Part shown: positions 1-10,658 of the stretch, one piece after another
How positions within the stretch are numbered: the stretch's first letter is position 1
Layout: each line of letters starts with the position of its first letter
Assembly: GCA_029339505.1 (NCBI GenBank)
Contig: JAQISU010001235.1
Coordinates: 40,416,815 to 40,480,814 of the forward strand
DNA length: 64,000 nt
Origin: Unio delphinus
Lineage: Eukaryota; Mollusca; Bivalvia; Unionida; Unionidae
Reading direction: 5' to 3'
Made by a program: the position numbers and the translations under genes
Notes under the pieces: generated by a model
What the model was told of the DNA's origin: nothing
The model's input: the letters and a program-made list of their open reading frames with translations, nothing else
Databases searched by the model: none

Positions 1-369
1 GTATAACACGATCTACGGTTAGTTCAGCAATCTATAGATTGGATTCAACTGCTCCTCAGCGTGGGTTTACTCATGAACAACTACAAGTAATATCCGATTA
101 TACTCAATTACCGCCGCGTGCTCTTAACTAGCACCTCTTCGTCTGTTGCACTCAAGACATGTCAGCATCACATTATCTCTGGTATAACCAATACTTCTAT
201 TCTTTCTGTCTACGGTAAATTGTCGAGAGTCCTTATCCAACCAACACCAACTCATTATACAATTGCAACTCGCGCAGTGATTATTCTGTTGTTGTTTCAG
301 AGTGATTATTAATTCGGCGTCAATGTCAAATTCTCTATTATTTGTTTTGTTTCTTTGTTTGTTTTTTAT

Positions 370-606
370 GGTTTAACGCCATTTTTCAGCACAATATAGG
401 CTATACATGGCGGCCAGTATTAATGGTGGAGGAAGAAACCGGACACACCCCGGAAAGAACCACCGACCCACGAGAAGCTACTGACAAGCTTTCTCACATA
501 CCTACATTTGCCAAATCTTAGACTCGAACACACGCAGACAGAGATGAGATGGCAGTGGTCCGTAACGGACAGCGCTTTAGACCACTCGGCCACTCGGGGC
601 CCCCTC
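370..606 (-). mobile_element. tRNA-derived SINE, family 1, copy 1
   Basis: This segment is the reverse complement of a roughly 240-bp unit that recurs at 51579-51825 and 62087-62331. Read on the minus strand it starts with a run of G and C, then a tRNA-like head with an A box (GTGGCCGAGTGG) and a B-box-like GTTCGAGTCT. A conserved body containing ATGGCGGCCAGTATT follows, and the tail is GGCGTTAAACC followed by A-rich sequence. Three diverged copies in 64 kb, each with Pol III promoter boxes, fit a SINE. It lies directly against the broken 3' end of the polymerase-helicase fragment, so its insertion probably marks where that gene was cut. Confidence 0.75.
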
Positions 607-3600
607 TATTATTTGTTTTATCTTGTTTATAACCAGAGAGTTTTTTTTTCTGATTATGTCATCGCTGACAATATCACTTATTGTAGTGTCATTAGCATCT
701 AGAACAACTCTTCGAAATTTATTTTTTCTTCGTACTCTAGACATCACAAGATAAACTAAATTCGGCCACTCGATGTGATTATCGATAATCCAAACAATCG
801 TATCTGATATAGTCAATCCCTGTGAAGAATGTATTGTTGCTACGTAACCTAGCGTCCATCGAGATTTATCAGCGAGCAATGCATCTTCGACGACATTGAT
901 ATCAACCAACGCAATATCATTTAACACTAAATTCTGTTTTTCTGTCATGTCTGGAATATCAATTTCAATATTTTGTTTTGTGTATCCTTGGATCTATAAC
1001 ACAATGGCACTGGAAGTGTTGAAAATTTTTCTTTATGTAAATCAAATAACTTCATCTGAAGTGTGTCTCTGACTATTTTTCTACTTGCTATTATCAAATC
1101 GTTTGGTCTCCATGCTTCCCAGAAATCATTTAATGGTGTTTCCGAAATTATTTCACGCGCTATTTCACATTGGATTCTATCCGGTTGTAGTCTGATTAGT
1201 TTTTTTTTTAACTATCGCAATTGTTCATCAAGTGCTCTGTGATCGGTATTAATATCTTCATAATAGTCTACAAAATTCTTTAGCCAATCATGTGGAGACA
1301 AACCGATGGTGGTGGTTGACCGTGATCGCCACACCTTATTACTTTTGTGTTCGATAGCATTAACCACTCGAGGAACGTTTGTAATACATCTAACGACACT
1401 GTGCCCTATCTCATCACAAATCATGACGTCAGGAATAAATTTCTCACCCATTCGATTAGGAGTCCATTCATCGCCTTTCCATCGAAAGAAGCTTTGATAA
1501 GTTGAAGCATTAATTCATCGTTGTTTCATTTCTCTTGCAAGTCTATGTGTTGTGTTAGCACAGAAATGTTTGATTTGGAACCACGAATTAATTCAATCGC
1601 ACGAGTCGTCTTTCCTGACCCACCACAGCTGTTTAAGTAAATGGTTTTATATCTACATATTGGATCAGATATCGACGGTGCATTAGATAATTCTGACATC
1701 TGATTATTTTTCAAGTAATTGTTTTTAATTGTAACATCTGCTGATTTTGAATAATCATGTAGTATTTCTTTTGTAATTCTCCATGATCCCCGACTCTCGT
1801 CAGAATTTGTGAATTCGGCCACTGCTTCGCTGTGTTTTACATTTATATAAAATGAATCAGTGGCTATTCTAACCGCTTTGTCAGGAAATCTATTTATCAT
1901 TGAAAATAAATTAATAGAAGCATAGGCCAGCATAGACGCCCTCAAATGTGTATACTGAAGATTTTTTCCATCGTTGTAGGTAACAATTGTACCGAATTTT
2001 GTTCCATCGGATAAGAAAGCGTCTTTACGATTGACGTATATATCTCTAGATGTTACATTTACGATTATAAAATCGTATTCAACGCTATCTATAATCAACC
2101 GTGAAGAATATCTGTTATTGTCGTATATATCACCCTGTGTGAATTTACCAATTATTCTTCTACCGAGTTCTTTCGCTTGTTTATTTCTAACTTTAAATAT
2201 ATGTTTGGACCATTTCAAGATATATTCTTCGTCGAGATCGGGGAATTGTTTTCTTTTTTCGCTGATTATACTATCTAAACTATCAGGTTGTGGTACCCAG
2301 ACCTCAGTCTGCGCTCGATATGATATAATTGCTTCAATGATAATCAGCGATATCAGCATTTTAGAATCAATCATATACCGTAATAACACTATTGGCATCC
2401 AGTGTTTTTCAGATATATGTCTACCAATCCAAACATAACAGCACGGATGAAGTCCTGTAGCCAATTCAAATGATACCACACGAGTGAATCCAGTTAAATC
2501 AAAATCGGATAGTGGTCCATTAATCGCAACAAGGGTCATTCCATGTGTGTGATGCCCAAATCGTTTAAAGCACTTAGCGCATTCTCTGTACCCGAGAAAA
2601 CTACCGGGATAACACGCAACCATATCAAGAGAAATAATAGTTTTGGGGTCATATTTTGTACTCCATAATCCAGCATGGTTGTTTCCGATGCAGTTTGATT
2701 TGATATCTGATAGAAAATCTGCGTGTGCTGGTTTCCACGTGTTTCTCTTTCTCGCAAAATGAGCTGCAACCGACGGAATTGTAAAACAATTTGTTAATAA
2801 TTGTTCGTCGTGTTCCGTTGAAAAACTACTAGCTAGTTTTTTCATCTCTTCAGGGCTTCAGTGCGGTATAATTCTCCATTGGGTCTTACAAATTAATCGA
2901 ATTTGCCCTCTTCGTTTTCAAAACTGTGAAGTAACCACACTGACATAGGATCGTTTTTACTTAACTCGTAAATAAAATCAAATAATTTCTCCTCGGGGGA
3001 GAATTCTGGGGAGAACTCCGCGGGTAGATATTTTATTGTTCTATCCCGCGGAAATATTGTTACTGAAGGTGTCCAAGCGTGTGCATTATGGTAAATGATT
3101 TTGATTGCAGCTCCTTTTGATTTATATGTTGATTCGTTCAATACCTCTCCTGTTATCGTCACTATGCTTATTGGGAATCTTAATGATGTTTCTAATTTAG
3201 TTATATCTTGAATCGTTGCTCCGTTCTTCCTAACTGTTAATTCCCATTCGTTTATTTTTTTGATTCTTCGATCCGTCAGTTTGTTTCCACGTAATGCATT
3301 TGTGAAGTGTTCTATTATTCGTTCTTCTACACAATTCAACGATGATAATTTCATTGGTTTTAGTTTTTCAATACTCGGTTTATTATTTATCAGATATATC
3401 ACATAAACAACTGCTATTTTAGGATAAGACCTCTCGTAGTACGGTTTGTCAATCCCAGTCAGAATTCCTGGTTTGGAATCATGACTCACAGTGACAGTTC
3501 TTTTATCTTTCAAGATTGGTTCAAATTTGTCTCGAATAATCCAATCTTCTGTTTTCGAACGGATAATGAATTTCACTCTAAAAAAATACTTGTTCTTCTC

Positions 3601-3630
3601 AAGATGTGAGGTTAGCATAAAAAAATGCAA
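607..3630 (-). pseudogene. PolB-type DNA polymerase / SF1 helicase fusion, fragment A (degraded)
   Basis: This is the replication protein of a virus-like element, broken into four open stretches (3630-2893, 2845-1526, 1451-1212, 948-607). The 2845-1526 stretch carries a polymerase motif-A-like sequence (LDMVACYPGSF, Asp near residue 74 of that stretch) and a motif-C-like ATDSFYI (near 327-333). About 75 residues later it carries a Walker A motif, GGSGKTT. Polymerase and helicase motifs therefore sit in one uninterrupted frame. The next pieces carry a Walker-B-like VMICDEI, then TIHSSQGLTI and a terminal SRVRR, as in Pif1/RecD-like SF1 helicases. The damage includes an in-frame TAA at 2893, a frameshift near 2845, a stop near 1511 and further shifts. 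The amino-terminal part present in copy B is missing upstream of 3630, and the 3' end runs into a SINE. The fused architecture is directly visible; the exact polymerase family is inferred. Confidence 0.72.
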
Positions 3631-4790
3631 AATGTGTCAAATCATTTAATACAACAACTAATGAACAAAGGGTATTTCAATCAATAAATGAAGCTAGTAG
3701 ATGTTTTGATATTTGTAGCGCCTCAATACGATTTGTTGCAGAAGGGGTATATCTGTCAGCGATTTCCAAAAAGACTGGAAATGGAATTCAATTCATTTAC
3801 ATCTGAATTCCTATTTTGTACCTATATGTATATAACACCAAAGGGAAATAACTAGTGCAGGTATGTGTCGGCTTATGAAGAGTTACGGATCTCAATGTTT
3901 TTGTTTTGAAACAATGTTCTTTATTGGTTGGTTTTAACTGTCATAAATCTCAATGGAGATAATCAATTATCTGTTTTTTATGAGGAAACGAATCAAATAC
4001 TTAGTATTTATAAACAATTGTATTATTTATTTTTGTTGGTTTATTTTCCGCATAAGGCAATCTCTTGTCATTATTATATCAGTTTGACCCAAACTGATAA
4101 GAAGTAACAAAACGACACTCTGCCTCAGACACAATTCCCCACAAAGGAATACCTCTGTTATTGCCCTATATGTACGAAAACACGGAAAGAAAAAACACAA
4201 TAATTGATTTGTCGAAAATAACAAAAGGGATAAAAAAAATTGGACAATATACCACAACATACACACATATCGTATTCAAAAGCACATACCTGTAGATAAG
4301 AACAGTTAGCGCATTCGTTATGCGTTCGAATCTCGTCCTGAGATTCAGAGAGGCCATATGTTCGAATCCCGTAACAGGCATATTGTCGACGGTACCTATG
4401 GATGTTTTTTTCTATATAATTGGGGGGTGGGGTTGAGCCCTTCGAAATTCAAACCGTGAAACCACCATACCAAACACCGTCACACGGTATGAATGATTTT
4501 TCATTCAACCCGGGGTGATTTTGTGGGGGATATGGTGGTTTCAGTTTGAATGTAGAAATGTCATTATCATCCATTGTCAAACAATTGTTATTGTATACAT
4601 TGTATCATTCTATAATCCATTGTTATATGTTGTATTGTCTTGTACTGTCCTCTATAATCCATTGTTAAATGTTGTATTGTCTTGTACTGTTCTCTATAAT
4701 CCATTGTTATATGTTGTATTATCTTGTGACGTTCATTCACCAAGCATACCTTCTTAGAATTCTAACCCGTTATTTGACGAGTTAGATATC
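3631..4790. other. No gene seen; short 42-bp tandem repeat
   Basis: I see no credible coding region between the two virus-like fragments. Positions about 4597-4735 hold three tandem copies of a 42-bp unit beginning CTATAATCCATTG. Near 4300-4380 two GTTCGAATC B-box-like words occur, which may be a decayed tRNA-derived element. Confidence 0.5.
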
Positions 4791-5075
4791 TTCTCGGAGA
4801 CTATGTTTCGTGATACCTCTGGGCACGGTCAGATGTAAAGAACACCTGAGGGGATCCTACGGGGATGTATTGTCTTATATATGTAACCTCTGGGCTTCTC
4901 CGATATGAATAACACCTGAGGAGTTCCAAATGGGGTTTTCATCATCATATATATCTCTAGGCGTGTTAAGAATAAACACCGTAACACGAACAGAGTTCAT
5001 CATCATATATAATTGCATAATATCTCTAGGTGTGTTAAGATGTGAATAACACCTTAACATGAACAGAGTTCATAC
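4790..5075. repeat. Tandem hairpin-forming repeats at the edge of copy B
   Basis: Four imperfect units of about 60-75 bp follow each other. Each starts with CTCTRGG and ends with a complementary CCTGAGG or GAACAGAG, with AATAACACC or a close variant between. The last two also contain TGTTAAG and its complement CTTAACA and are separated by TTCATCATCATATAT. Each unit could fold into a stem. They lie just left of the first plus-strand gene of copy B, so they may be subterminal repeats of the element. That role is inference. Confidence 0.45.
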
Positions 5076-5160
5076 AAAAAAACCCGGGTAAAAATTGACC
5101 CCAGTTTTTTTTGAAAAATATATCAATATCACATATTAGAAATACGTATTACATATATAA

Positions 5161-5695
5161 ATGAATTCTGAAAATATCAATGAGATCATAACTGAGATTT
5201 CAAATTTAAAAAATCAAGGAATTCAATTATCAGATAAATGAAATTGTGATCAGATTCTTTATGATTTTCAAAACATTGAAAACAGCGCTATGAATAATAA
5301 ATATGTCTTACCAAAACGATACGCTTTTATATAAAGAATCCAGAATTTTATCGTGACTCCCTTGTATTCTGTAACGACGTCAGTAAGTTTGTCACGTTAT
5401 TCACTGTTGTCGAAAAAAATCATAAACGAATTGGGGCAGCAATATGAAATCAAACGCAGAATTAATTTTCGGGTTCAAACAATAACTTCAACAGAGTAGG
5501 TTCTAACCATGGATTGCTTCTTAATGTAAATAACCAGTGGCATGTACAACGTGGAACGAAATTGCCCATTGAAATCAGACACAAAGACACATACCTGTCT
5601 ATTGTATACTTGCAAACTATTCACCTAAAACGAATTTGTAAAGAGACAGGTAATGTGTATTTATATCACTACACGAGAGGAATTGTCGGGTGAGT
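5161..5695 (+). pseudogene. Broken plus-strand gene of copy B, unknown function
   Basis: An ATG at 5161 follows an AT-rich TATATAA stretch and opens a frame beginning MNSENINEIITEI. In-frame stops interrupt it near 5239 and 5332, and coding potential then continues in another frame from about 5466 to a stop at 5695. The translated pieces are Asn/Ile/Lys-rich like the other genes of this element, but I recognise no domain. It runs convergent to the polymerase-helicase gene ending at 5714. Whether this is one gene or two is uncertain. Confidence 0.35.
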
Positions 5696-5713
5696 GAGAG
5701 CAAGTGTATTTTC

Positions 5714-7968
5714 TTAACACCTGGATTTCATTTCCCGGGCAAGACGATGAGTTGGAGTTAACACTATCATATTAGATTTTCTAAATAAATTGATTACTCG
5801 GGTTGTCTTTCCGCAGCCTCTGGGGCCACTCAAATAAATTGTTTTGTGGAGTGTAATTGGATCATTCAACGACGGGTACTCTGATATATCCTCTTTGATA
5901 TCTTCGATGTAATTATCTTCAATGGGGGTATCAGCTGATTCATTACACATGTGAGGTTTTTCTGGTTTTACTCGCCATCTTCCCCATTCACCATTATTTG
6001 CAAGAAATTCTTCAACGTATTCAAAATGATCTTGGTGGAAATAAAACGAGTCATTTGCAACTCTGACAGCAATTTTATAAAATCTGTTTATCATCGATAA
6101 TAAATTTATCGAGACATAGCCAAACATAGACGATCTCAAATGAGTATACTGCGGAGATTCATCATCGAGATATTCAACGATGGTACCTAATTTCCCCCTG
6201 TTTGATAAATACGCACAATATTGGTCCGGAAGTTTATTTTTGTTAATTGTATCATTGATAATAAAATCTAATTCTGCATCATCGAAGAATAATCTAGTCG
6301 TTTTTCGTTTATGATTAGTTTTCTACCCTGAGTAAAGTTTTCGATTATCTTTCTTTTTAAATCCTTTGCTTGACGCTCGTCACAATTTTCAACCGTCGGT
6401 AACCAAATATTAGTTTGTTTCCGGTATGATATTATTGTCGTAGATACTGTCAACAAAGTTAAATTCCCCTCGTCAAGCATATATCTCAACAGTACTCTCC
6501 GGGCCCATTTATCCTCGGATAAATGTTTTCCAAACCACGCATAAATTATCGGGTGAAGTCCTCTAGTTCACTCAAAGGATGTTATTCTGGCAAATCCACA
6601 AAGATCAATATTGGGTAATTCTGCATTAATCGCCACTCTAGTCATCTCATGTGTGGGATGACCGAACCGTTCAAAGTATTCGTGACACCCTCCCATCTTC
6701 CGCGGAAACATGCTGTCATATCTACGGATTTCATATCTTTGATGTCATATTTTGTGTTCCAGTCCACCGTGACCAACTTCTACGCAGGATGCTCTAACAT
6801 CATCGATAAAATCGTGTCTAATCGGCGACCACGAATTTTTTTTCTTTGGCAAAAATGAGCTGCAACTGATGGCACCGTAAAACATTTTTTTGTAATTTCA
6901 TCCGCGGAAATTCTTTGATTTTCAATCGAAGATCCATGAGTATACTTCAACGCGAGGTTATTCATCTCTGTTTGAGGTTGTTCAGTGCCATATAAATCTC
7001 TGTTTGTTCTGACAAATTGGTCATATTGTTTATCATCACTGCTACTAAACAACCACACAGAAATTGGATCTACGCTATTCATTTCATGTATAGCATCTAA
7101 TATATATGCCTGATCATATTTTATTTTTTGAGAATTTTGGAAATACTTTCACGGATGTGCTCCACGCGTGAGAGTTATGATAAAAAATTTTGATAGGAGC
7201 CCCTTTTGATTTGTAATGTCCGGAATCATGTAAAACCTCTCCGGTAATTGTTTTTACCATAATCGGAAATTTTAATTTCTTTTCCTATTCGGCAACATCG
7301 CTTATCGACGCTCCGTTTTCCATAACTCGTTTACCCCACACAATAATATTATTTTTTTTTCAGTTCGGTTAACCCCTTTCCTCGTTTAGCGCTCATAAAA
7401 TGCTATGTTATCCGTTCTTCAACGCAGTTTAATCTCGCTGAGATTTTCATTCTTGATAACTTGTTAATGTTTGGGGTGTTTATTTTATAAAATCCGTACA
7501 CAAGTGCTGTTTCCGGATAAGCTTTATTATAATAATAACCATCGATAGTAACTAATAATCCCGGTTTAGTATTAGCGTTTACAATTACAAGTACTCGATT
7601 TGAATCCAATATTCGTTCACGATGATTAAAAACCTTCCAACCTGGATACTTCTTTCCTTTTTGATGCTTTTTTTACTAAGTTTACTAAACTTCGCCTGAA
7701 CTGAGTATCTAGCATTATTATTAAAATCCATTCGAGATAGAATATCTCTCGCACGAGCTTCCGTCATCCGATATTCAAAATCAGGTGTCCGAATGGTCGA
7801 GCACGTGTATCTACACCCATCTATCCAAAACTCTCTCTTAGCTTCCCTGATGCTGTTTTGTATAAGTGATAACCGCGTAGGAAATTTTATTTTGTCCTCG
7901 AGGTCGAATTTTACTCTGTTTCGAGTATTTGTTTCAAACTCGTGATAGTTGTAGAATTTACTATTCAT
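5714..7968 (-). pseudogene. PolB-type DNA polymerase / SF1 helicase fusion, copy B (degraded, helicase truncated)
   Basis: Second, diverged copy of the replication gene of fragment A. The ATG at 7968 opens an amino-terminal domain absent from A. Further pieces lie at 7609-7403, 7082-6780, 6489-6268 and 6139-5714, separated by frameshifts and stops. Shared landmarks with A are LNCVEERI, DPISVWL, CFTVPSVAAHF, SMINRF, the motif-C-like ANDSFYF and a Walker A (GPRGCGKTT) in the same frame as motif C. The frame ends soon after helicase motif Ia (THRLAREM), so the Walker B and carboxy-terminal helicase motifs seen in A are missing. The start lies only 47 bp from the divergent zinc-protein gene. The role, replication of the element's DNA, is inferred from the families. 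Confidence 0.72.
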
Positions 7969-8015
7969 ATTGTATATTAAGACAAATATTTTGAAAAAAA
8001 ATATTATTATATATC
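7969..8015. promoter_or_regulatory. Divergent AT-rich promoter between polymerase and zinc-protein genes
   Basis: Only 47 bp separate the ATG of the minus-strand polymerase gene from the ATG of the plus-strand zinc-binding protein gene. The interval is almost pure A and T, with TTATATATC just before the plus start and TATATTAA just upstream of the minus start. Such a short gap must hold any control signals for both genes. Promoter function is inferred from position and composition. Confidence 0.4.
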
Positions 8016-8333
8016 ATGTATAACTGTAATTGGCTACTTATCGGTGAGACTATCAGATGCGGAAAATTCCGTAGAAATGAATATTGTGGGGATCATCAAA
8101 GAAATATTCGACGAGGAAGTTCAGGTCCGCAACCTTGTATTGCTTGTGGTGTTGGAGTAAGAGGAAAATCAAAATTATTTGTTAGTCACGGAGGAAAAAA
8201 CTACAGAGAACTTAAACTATACTACGATAAAAACACGCATATTATTCATCGTGTTACAATTATAAAATCTCCACACGATTACGTGGACAGAAAAAAACAT
8301 AACAGCAATTTAGACAAAGAAAATCCTACATAA
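8016..8333 (+). CDS. Small zinc-binding protein of the virus-like element
   Basis: An intact 105-residue frame from ATG 8016. It carries Cys4, Cys15, Cys24, His27, Cys41 and Cys44; the latter four have the spacing C-x2-H and C-x2-C expected of one or two zinc sites. The centre is basic and glycine-rich (RNIRRGSSGP) and the tail is lysine-rich. No enzymatic motif is visible. In these elements such a protein could bind nucleic acid or regulate transcription, but the function is unknown. It is the first gene of the plus-strand cluster, starting 47 bp from the divergent polymerase gene, and the HNH gene follows. It is one of the few copy B genes without an obvious break. Confidence 0.6.
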   Translation: MYNCNWLLIGETIRCGKFRRNEYCGDHQRNIRRGSSGPQPCIACGVGVRGKSKLFVSHGGKNYRELKLYYDKNTHIIHRVTIIKSPHDYVDRKKHNSNLDKENPT

Positions 8334-8394
8334 AATGTAAAGAGCAACAAATATATATCTCATCCAATCTACATTACCTACGAAGCATCACAAG

Positions 8395-8798
8395 ATGGAA
8401 CTGTCTGACATAAACAACGAAATATTCCACTCGGTAGAATTAGTAATACGGGTTATATTAGATTTACCGTTAGAAATGGTAAACAAGAAAAGGGTTATTA
8501 CGCTCACAGAATTATCCTTGAATGTTTTACAGGGAGTATCAACAACTATTTCGTAATTGATCACGTCAATCAAAATAAACTTGATAATCGAGTAGAGAAT
8601 TTGAGAATAATTACTCAACGGGAAAACTGTCGTAACAAAAATACTCAAGAAAACAAAAACAATAAACCGAGACCTGTAACAGCATTTTACGATAGTATTA
8701 TTGAACCATTTTTGTCGATATCATCGGTCGCTAAATATTTTAATATTAATTACGCATCCGTGAAACCAGCTGCCGATGATATAATTTCAACAACATAG
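8395..8798 (+). pseudogene. HNH endonuclease (frameshifted near its start)
   Basis: From about 8409 to the stop at 8798 one frame encodes a typical HNH-type nuclease core. AHRIILECF is followed by IDHVNQNKLDNRVENLR and then ENCRNK, giving the expected His, the Asp-His pair and downstream Asn residues. A short segment after this resembles a helical DNA-binding tail (SISSVAKYFNINYASV). The likely start ATG at 8395 is in a different frame from the core, so a small indel between about 8408 and 8435 disables or shortens it. HNH proteins of this kind often act as homing-type nucleases. Whether this one served the element or was a parasite of it is not known. Confidence 0.65.
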
Positions 8799-8880
8799 TC
8801 GAAAAGATTTGGCCGCAGAGTGTCATTCACATATTCGTAGTTTTGTTTAAAATATCAAAAATTGCAATTTAGACAAATAA

Positions 8881-9411
8881 ATGACACAAGTTTCGTCGTC
8901 GATCGCCGAAGAGTTCGATGACATCATCGATATCATTGATGATAAATTTTATAAAATTAGTGATAAATTACAAAGTCGTGTACAACAGACCACACGATAC
9001 GTGAATATAAATACCATTACGCCTTTTCCAGATTTTGATAACGACGATATCGAATTTTTACAATGTTATATGTATGTTAATAAATATCTATTAACAAAAA
9101 TTGAAGAATATATCCGTGATTGTAATCAGAAGGACATCGATGTTAATGAATTAAAATTAATGGTTATCAATCATATCTTTGATATAAAAGCATCGATGAT
9201 ACAATTTAAATCAATTTTCAAAAGGGCCAAATTAGATGTCAGCGAAATGAAATACATCGACGATAAATTATCCTCGATGGAAGATTTTATCTGCGGAAAA
9301 TTTGATGATTCATATATTGAAAAATCTGACGAATTGGGTTATCACAGACAACGACGAATAAATAAAATTATCGGTGATGATCCTGATTCTGATGAATTTG
9401 CTAGCGTGTAA
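8881..9411 (+). CDS. Hypothetical acidic helical protein of the virus-like element
   Basis: An intact 176-residue frame starting at ATG 8881 after the AT-rich leader TTTAGACAAATAA. It is acidic, rich in Asp, Ile and Lys, and looks mostly helical, with a possible coiled coil near the amino end (DDIIDIIDDKFYKISDKL). It has no transmembrane segment or signal peptide and I recognise no family. Its stop codon runs directly into an 18-bp palindrome at 9409-9426. Its intact state is notable in a decayed element, but chance cannot be excluded. Confidence 0.5.
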   Translation: MTQVSSSIAEEFDDIIDIIDDKFYKISDKLQSRVQQTTRYVNINTITPFPDFDNDDIEFLQCYMYVNKYLLTKIEEYIRDCNQKDIDVNELKLMVINHIFDIKASMIQFKSIFKRAKLDVSEMKYIDDKLSSMEDFICGKFDDSYIEKSDELGYHRQRRINKIIGDDPDSDEFASV

Positions 9412-9426
9412 ATTGCTAGCAATTTA
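9409..9426. promoter_or_regulatory. 18-bp palindrome at a gene junction
   Basis: The perfect palindrome TAAATTGCTAGCAATTTA overlaps the stop codon of the upstream gene and lies about 30 bp before the start of the next plus-strand gene. Its 16-bp core recurs exactly at 10934-10949 just upstream of a minus-strand gene. A repeated palindrome at two junctions suggests a protein-binding or RNA-processing site; this is inference. Confidence 0.45.
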
Positions 9427-9457
9427 AAGATAAATTTTTTTCTATATATAACATATC

Positions 9458-9794
9458 ATGAACGACGAAAATATATCTACGTTAAAATTTGAACTCGACC
9501 GCGTACGACATCTCCACGATAGTAGCGTATTCACAAGCGAGTATCTAAACAACGAATATAAAAAAAAACTCTGCACGACGACTAGGTTTCCCCACGTATC
9601 GGTCAGAGTACCGTGTGATGAAAATTCTTTCTCGGGAACGTGACCATACTATCTATGAAAACTCTAACGAGGAAATCGTTATGGCATCAACGTACATAAG
9701 GAAACGTTTGAAATCCATCGGATAAATATTTAATGAGGACGTGCGGATAGAATCAGCTGCAAAAGACTACGATGACAAGTATGTAGATGTATAG
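9458..9794 (+). pseudogene. Small plus-strand gene of copy B, frameshifted
   Basis: The ATG at 9458 follows a TATATATAACATATC leader. The frame continues for about 45 residues (MNDENISTLKFELDRVRHL) before an apparent shift near the A-run at 9558-9570. Another frame then carries basic and acidic coding-like sequence (ILSRERDHTIYEN) to a stop near 9723, and possibly on to 9794. It looks helical and shows no recognisable domain. It converges on the minus-strand HTH gene; an A/T-rich hairpin (AAAATC, AAA, GATTTT) between them could serve as a 3' end signal. Confidence 0.35.
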
Positions 9795-9882
9795 TCGTAA
9801 CGACTTTCATCGGAGATTTTCAGTGAAGTCATAAACTTCCATCTTCGACTTCTCCACTAGTGGTCTCTTAAAATCAAAGATT

Positions 9883-10480
9883 TTAAAATCTTAGTTGATA
9901 TTTATTAGATGGAAGATCAGGACGTAGTGGTTGTTTCAACGTAGTTTCATGTTCCTTATCGAGTTTTATATCCGAGTATATGTTTTCAAGTTTTCCCTTT
10001 AGCGATTTATGATGTTCACAAGCGGTGTCAAATATTTGTTGTAGTTTATCGTTATGGGTTTTTCGTTTTATAATCGCTGCTGTTAAATCAGCTTTTTTTT
10101 TTAGTTTGTTAAGTTCAGTCTCGTACTCGAGATTAGACTCTCATCGCGGTTATTTTTCGCTGAGTTTCCCTTTAGATTCCTCCGCGGTAAGTTTATCTCG
10201 TTTTCCCTGTAACACCACAACCTCATTTTCTAACTCGGAGATCTCACGTTGTAATTCCATCTTAATCTCACATTGGTGTTGTTTCGCCTCCTTGTATTTA
10301 TTCTGTTGGTGTTCCTTTCGTTGTCGCTGATATCGGATTTTTCGACCACAATTTATATAATCGTGCTAGACCAATATTAAACTTTTTAGAAACTTCAACT
10401 GGGCGTTGGATACCTCTCAGCGATATTATTGTTTCTTCGTCGTCGGTGGTAAGATATGCTGGAGCTCTTATCGCGTATTA
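9883..10480 (-). pseudogene. HTH DNA-binding / coiled-coil protein (frameshifted)
   Basis: Read on the minus strand, 10477-10298 encodes about 60 residues with a helix-turn-helix look. TTDDEETIISLRG is followed by RPVEVSKKFNIGLARLYKLW, resembling HTH proteins that bind element or transposon ends. A long charged coiled coil follows in other frames (for example KMELQREISELENEVVVLQ), ending at 9883. The frame changes near 10300 and near 10155, and no ATG precedes the HTH part, so the gene is broken. It is the last gene of the minus-strand structural block. It may have been a transcription regulator or genome-binding protein, which is inferred only from the HTH. Confidence 0.5.
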
Positions 10481-10658
10481 TATATTTGTAAATAAATTTT
10501 TAACAAAAAAAATAATGATCAAAACTTATGATTGAAAATGATAATGAAAGATTATAGAAATTAAAAAACCGTAGTCGATAATGTTACTCAAAAAATTACA
10601 ATCACGTGTTAAAAATCCAGGGATTTTCAGCGAGAATATTTTTTTTGTGTGTGTGCGA

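Noticed and set aside
4300..4390. Possible tRNA gene (two GTTCGAATC words)
   Set aside because: I could not pair acceptor or anticodon stems; at most a decayed tRNA-derived repeat.
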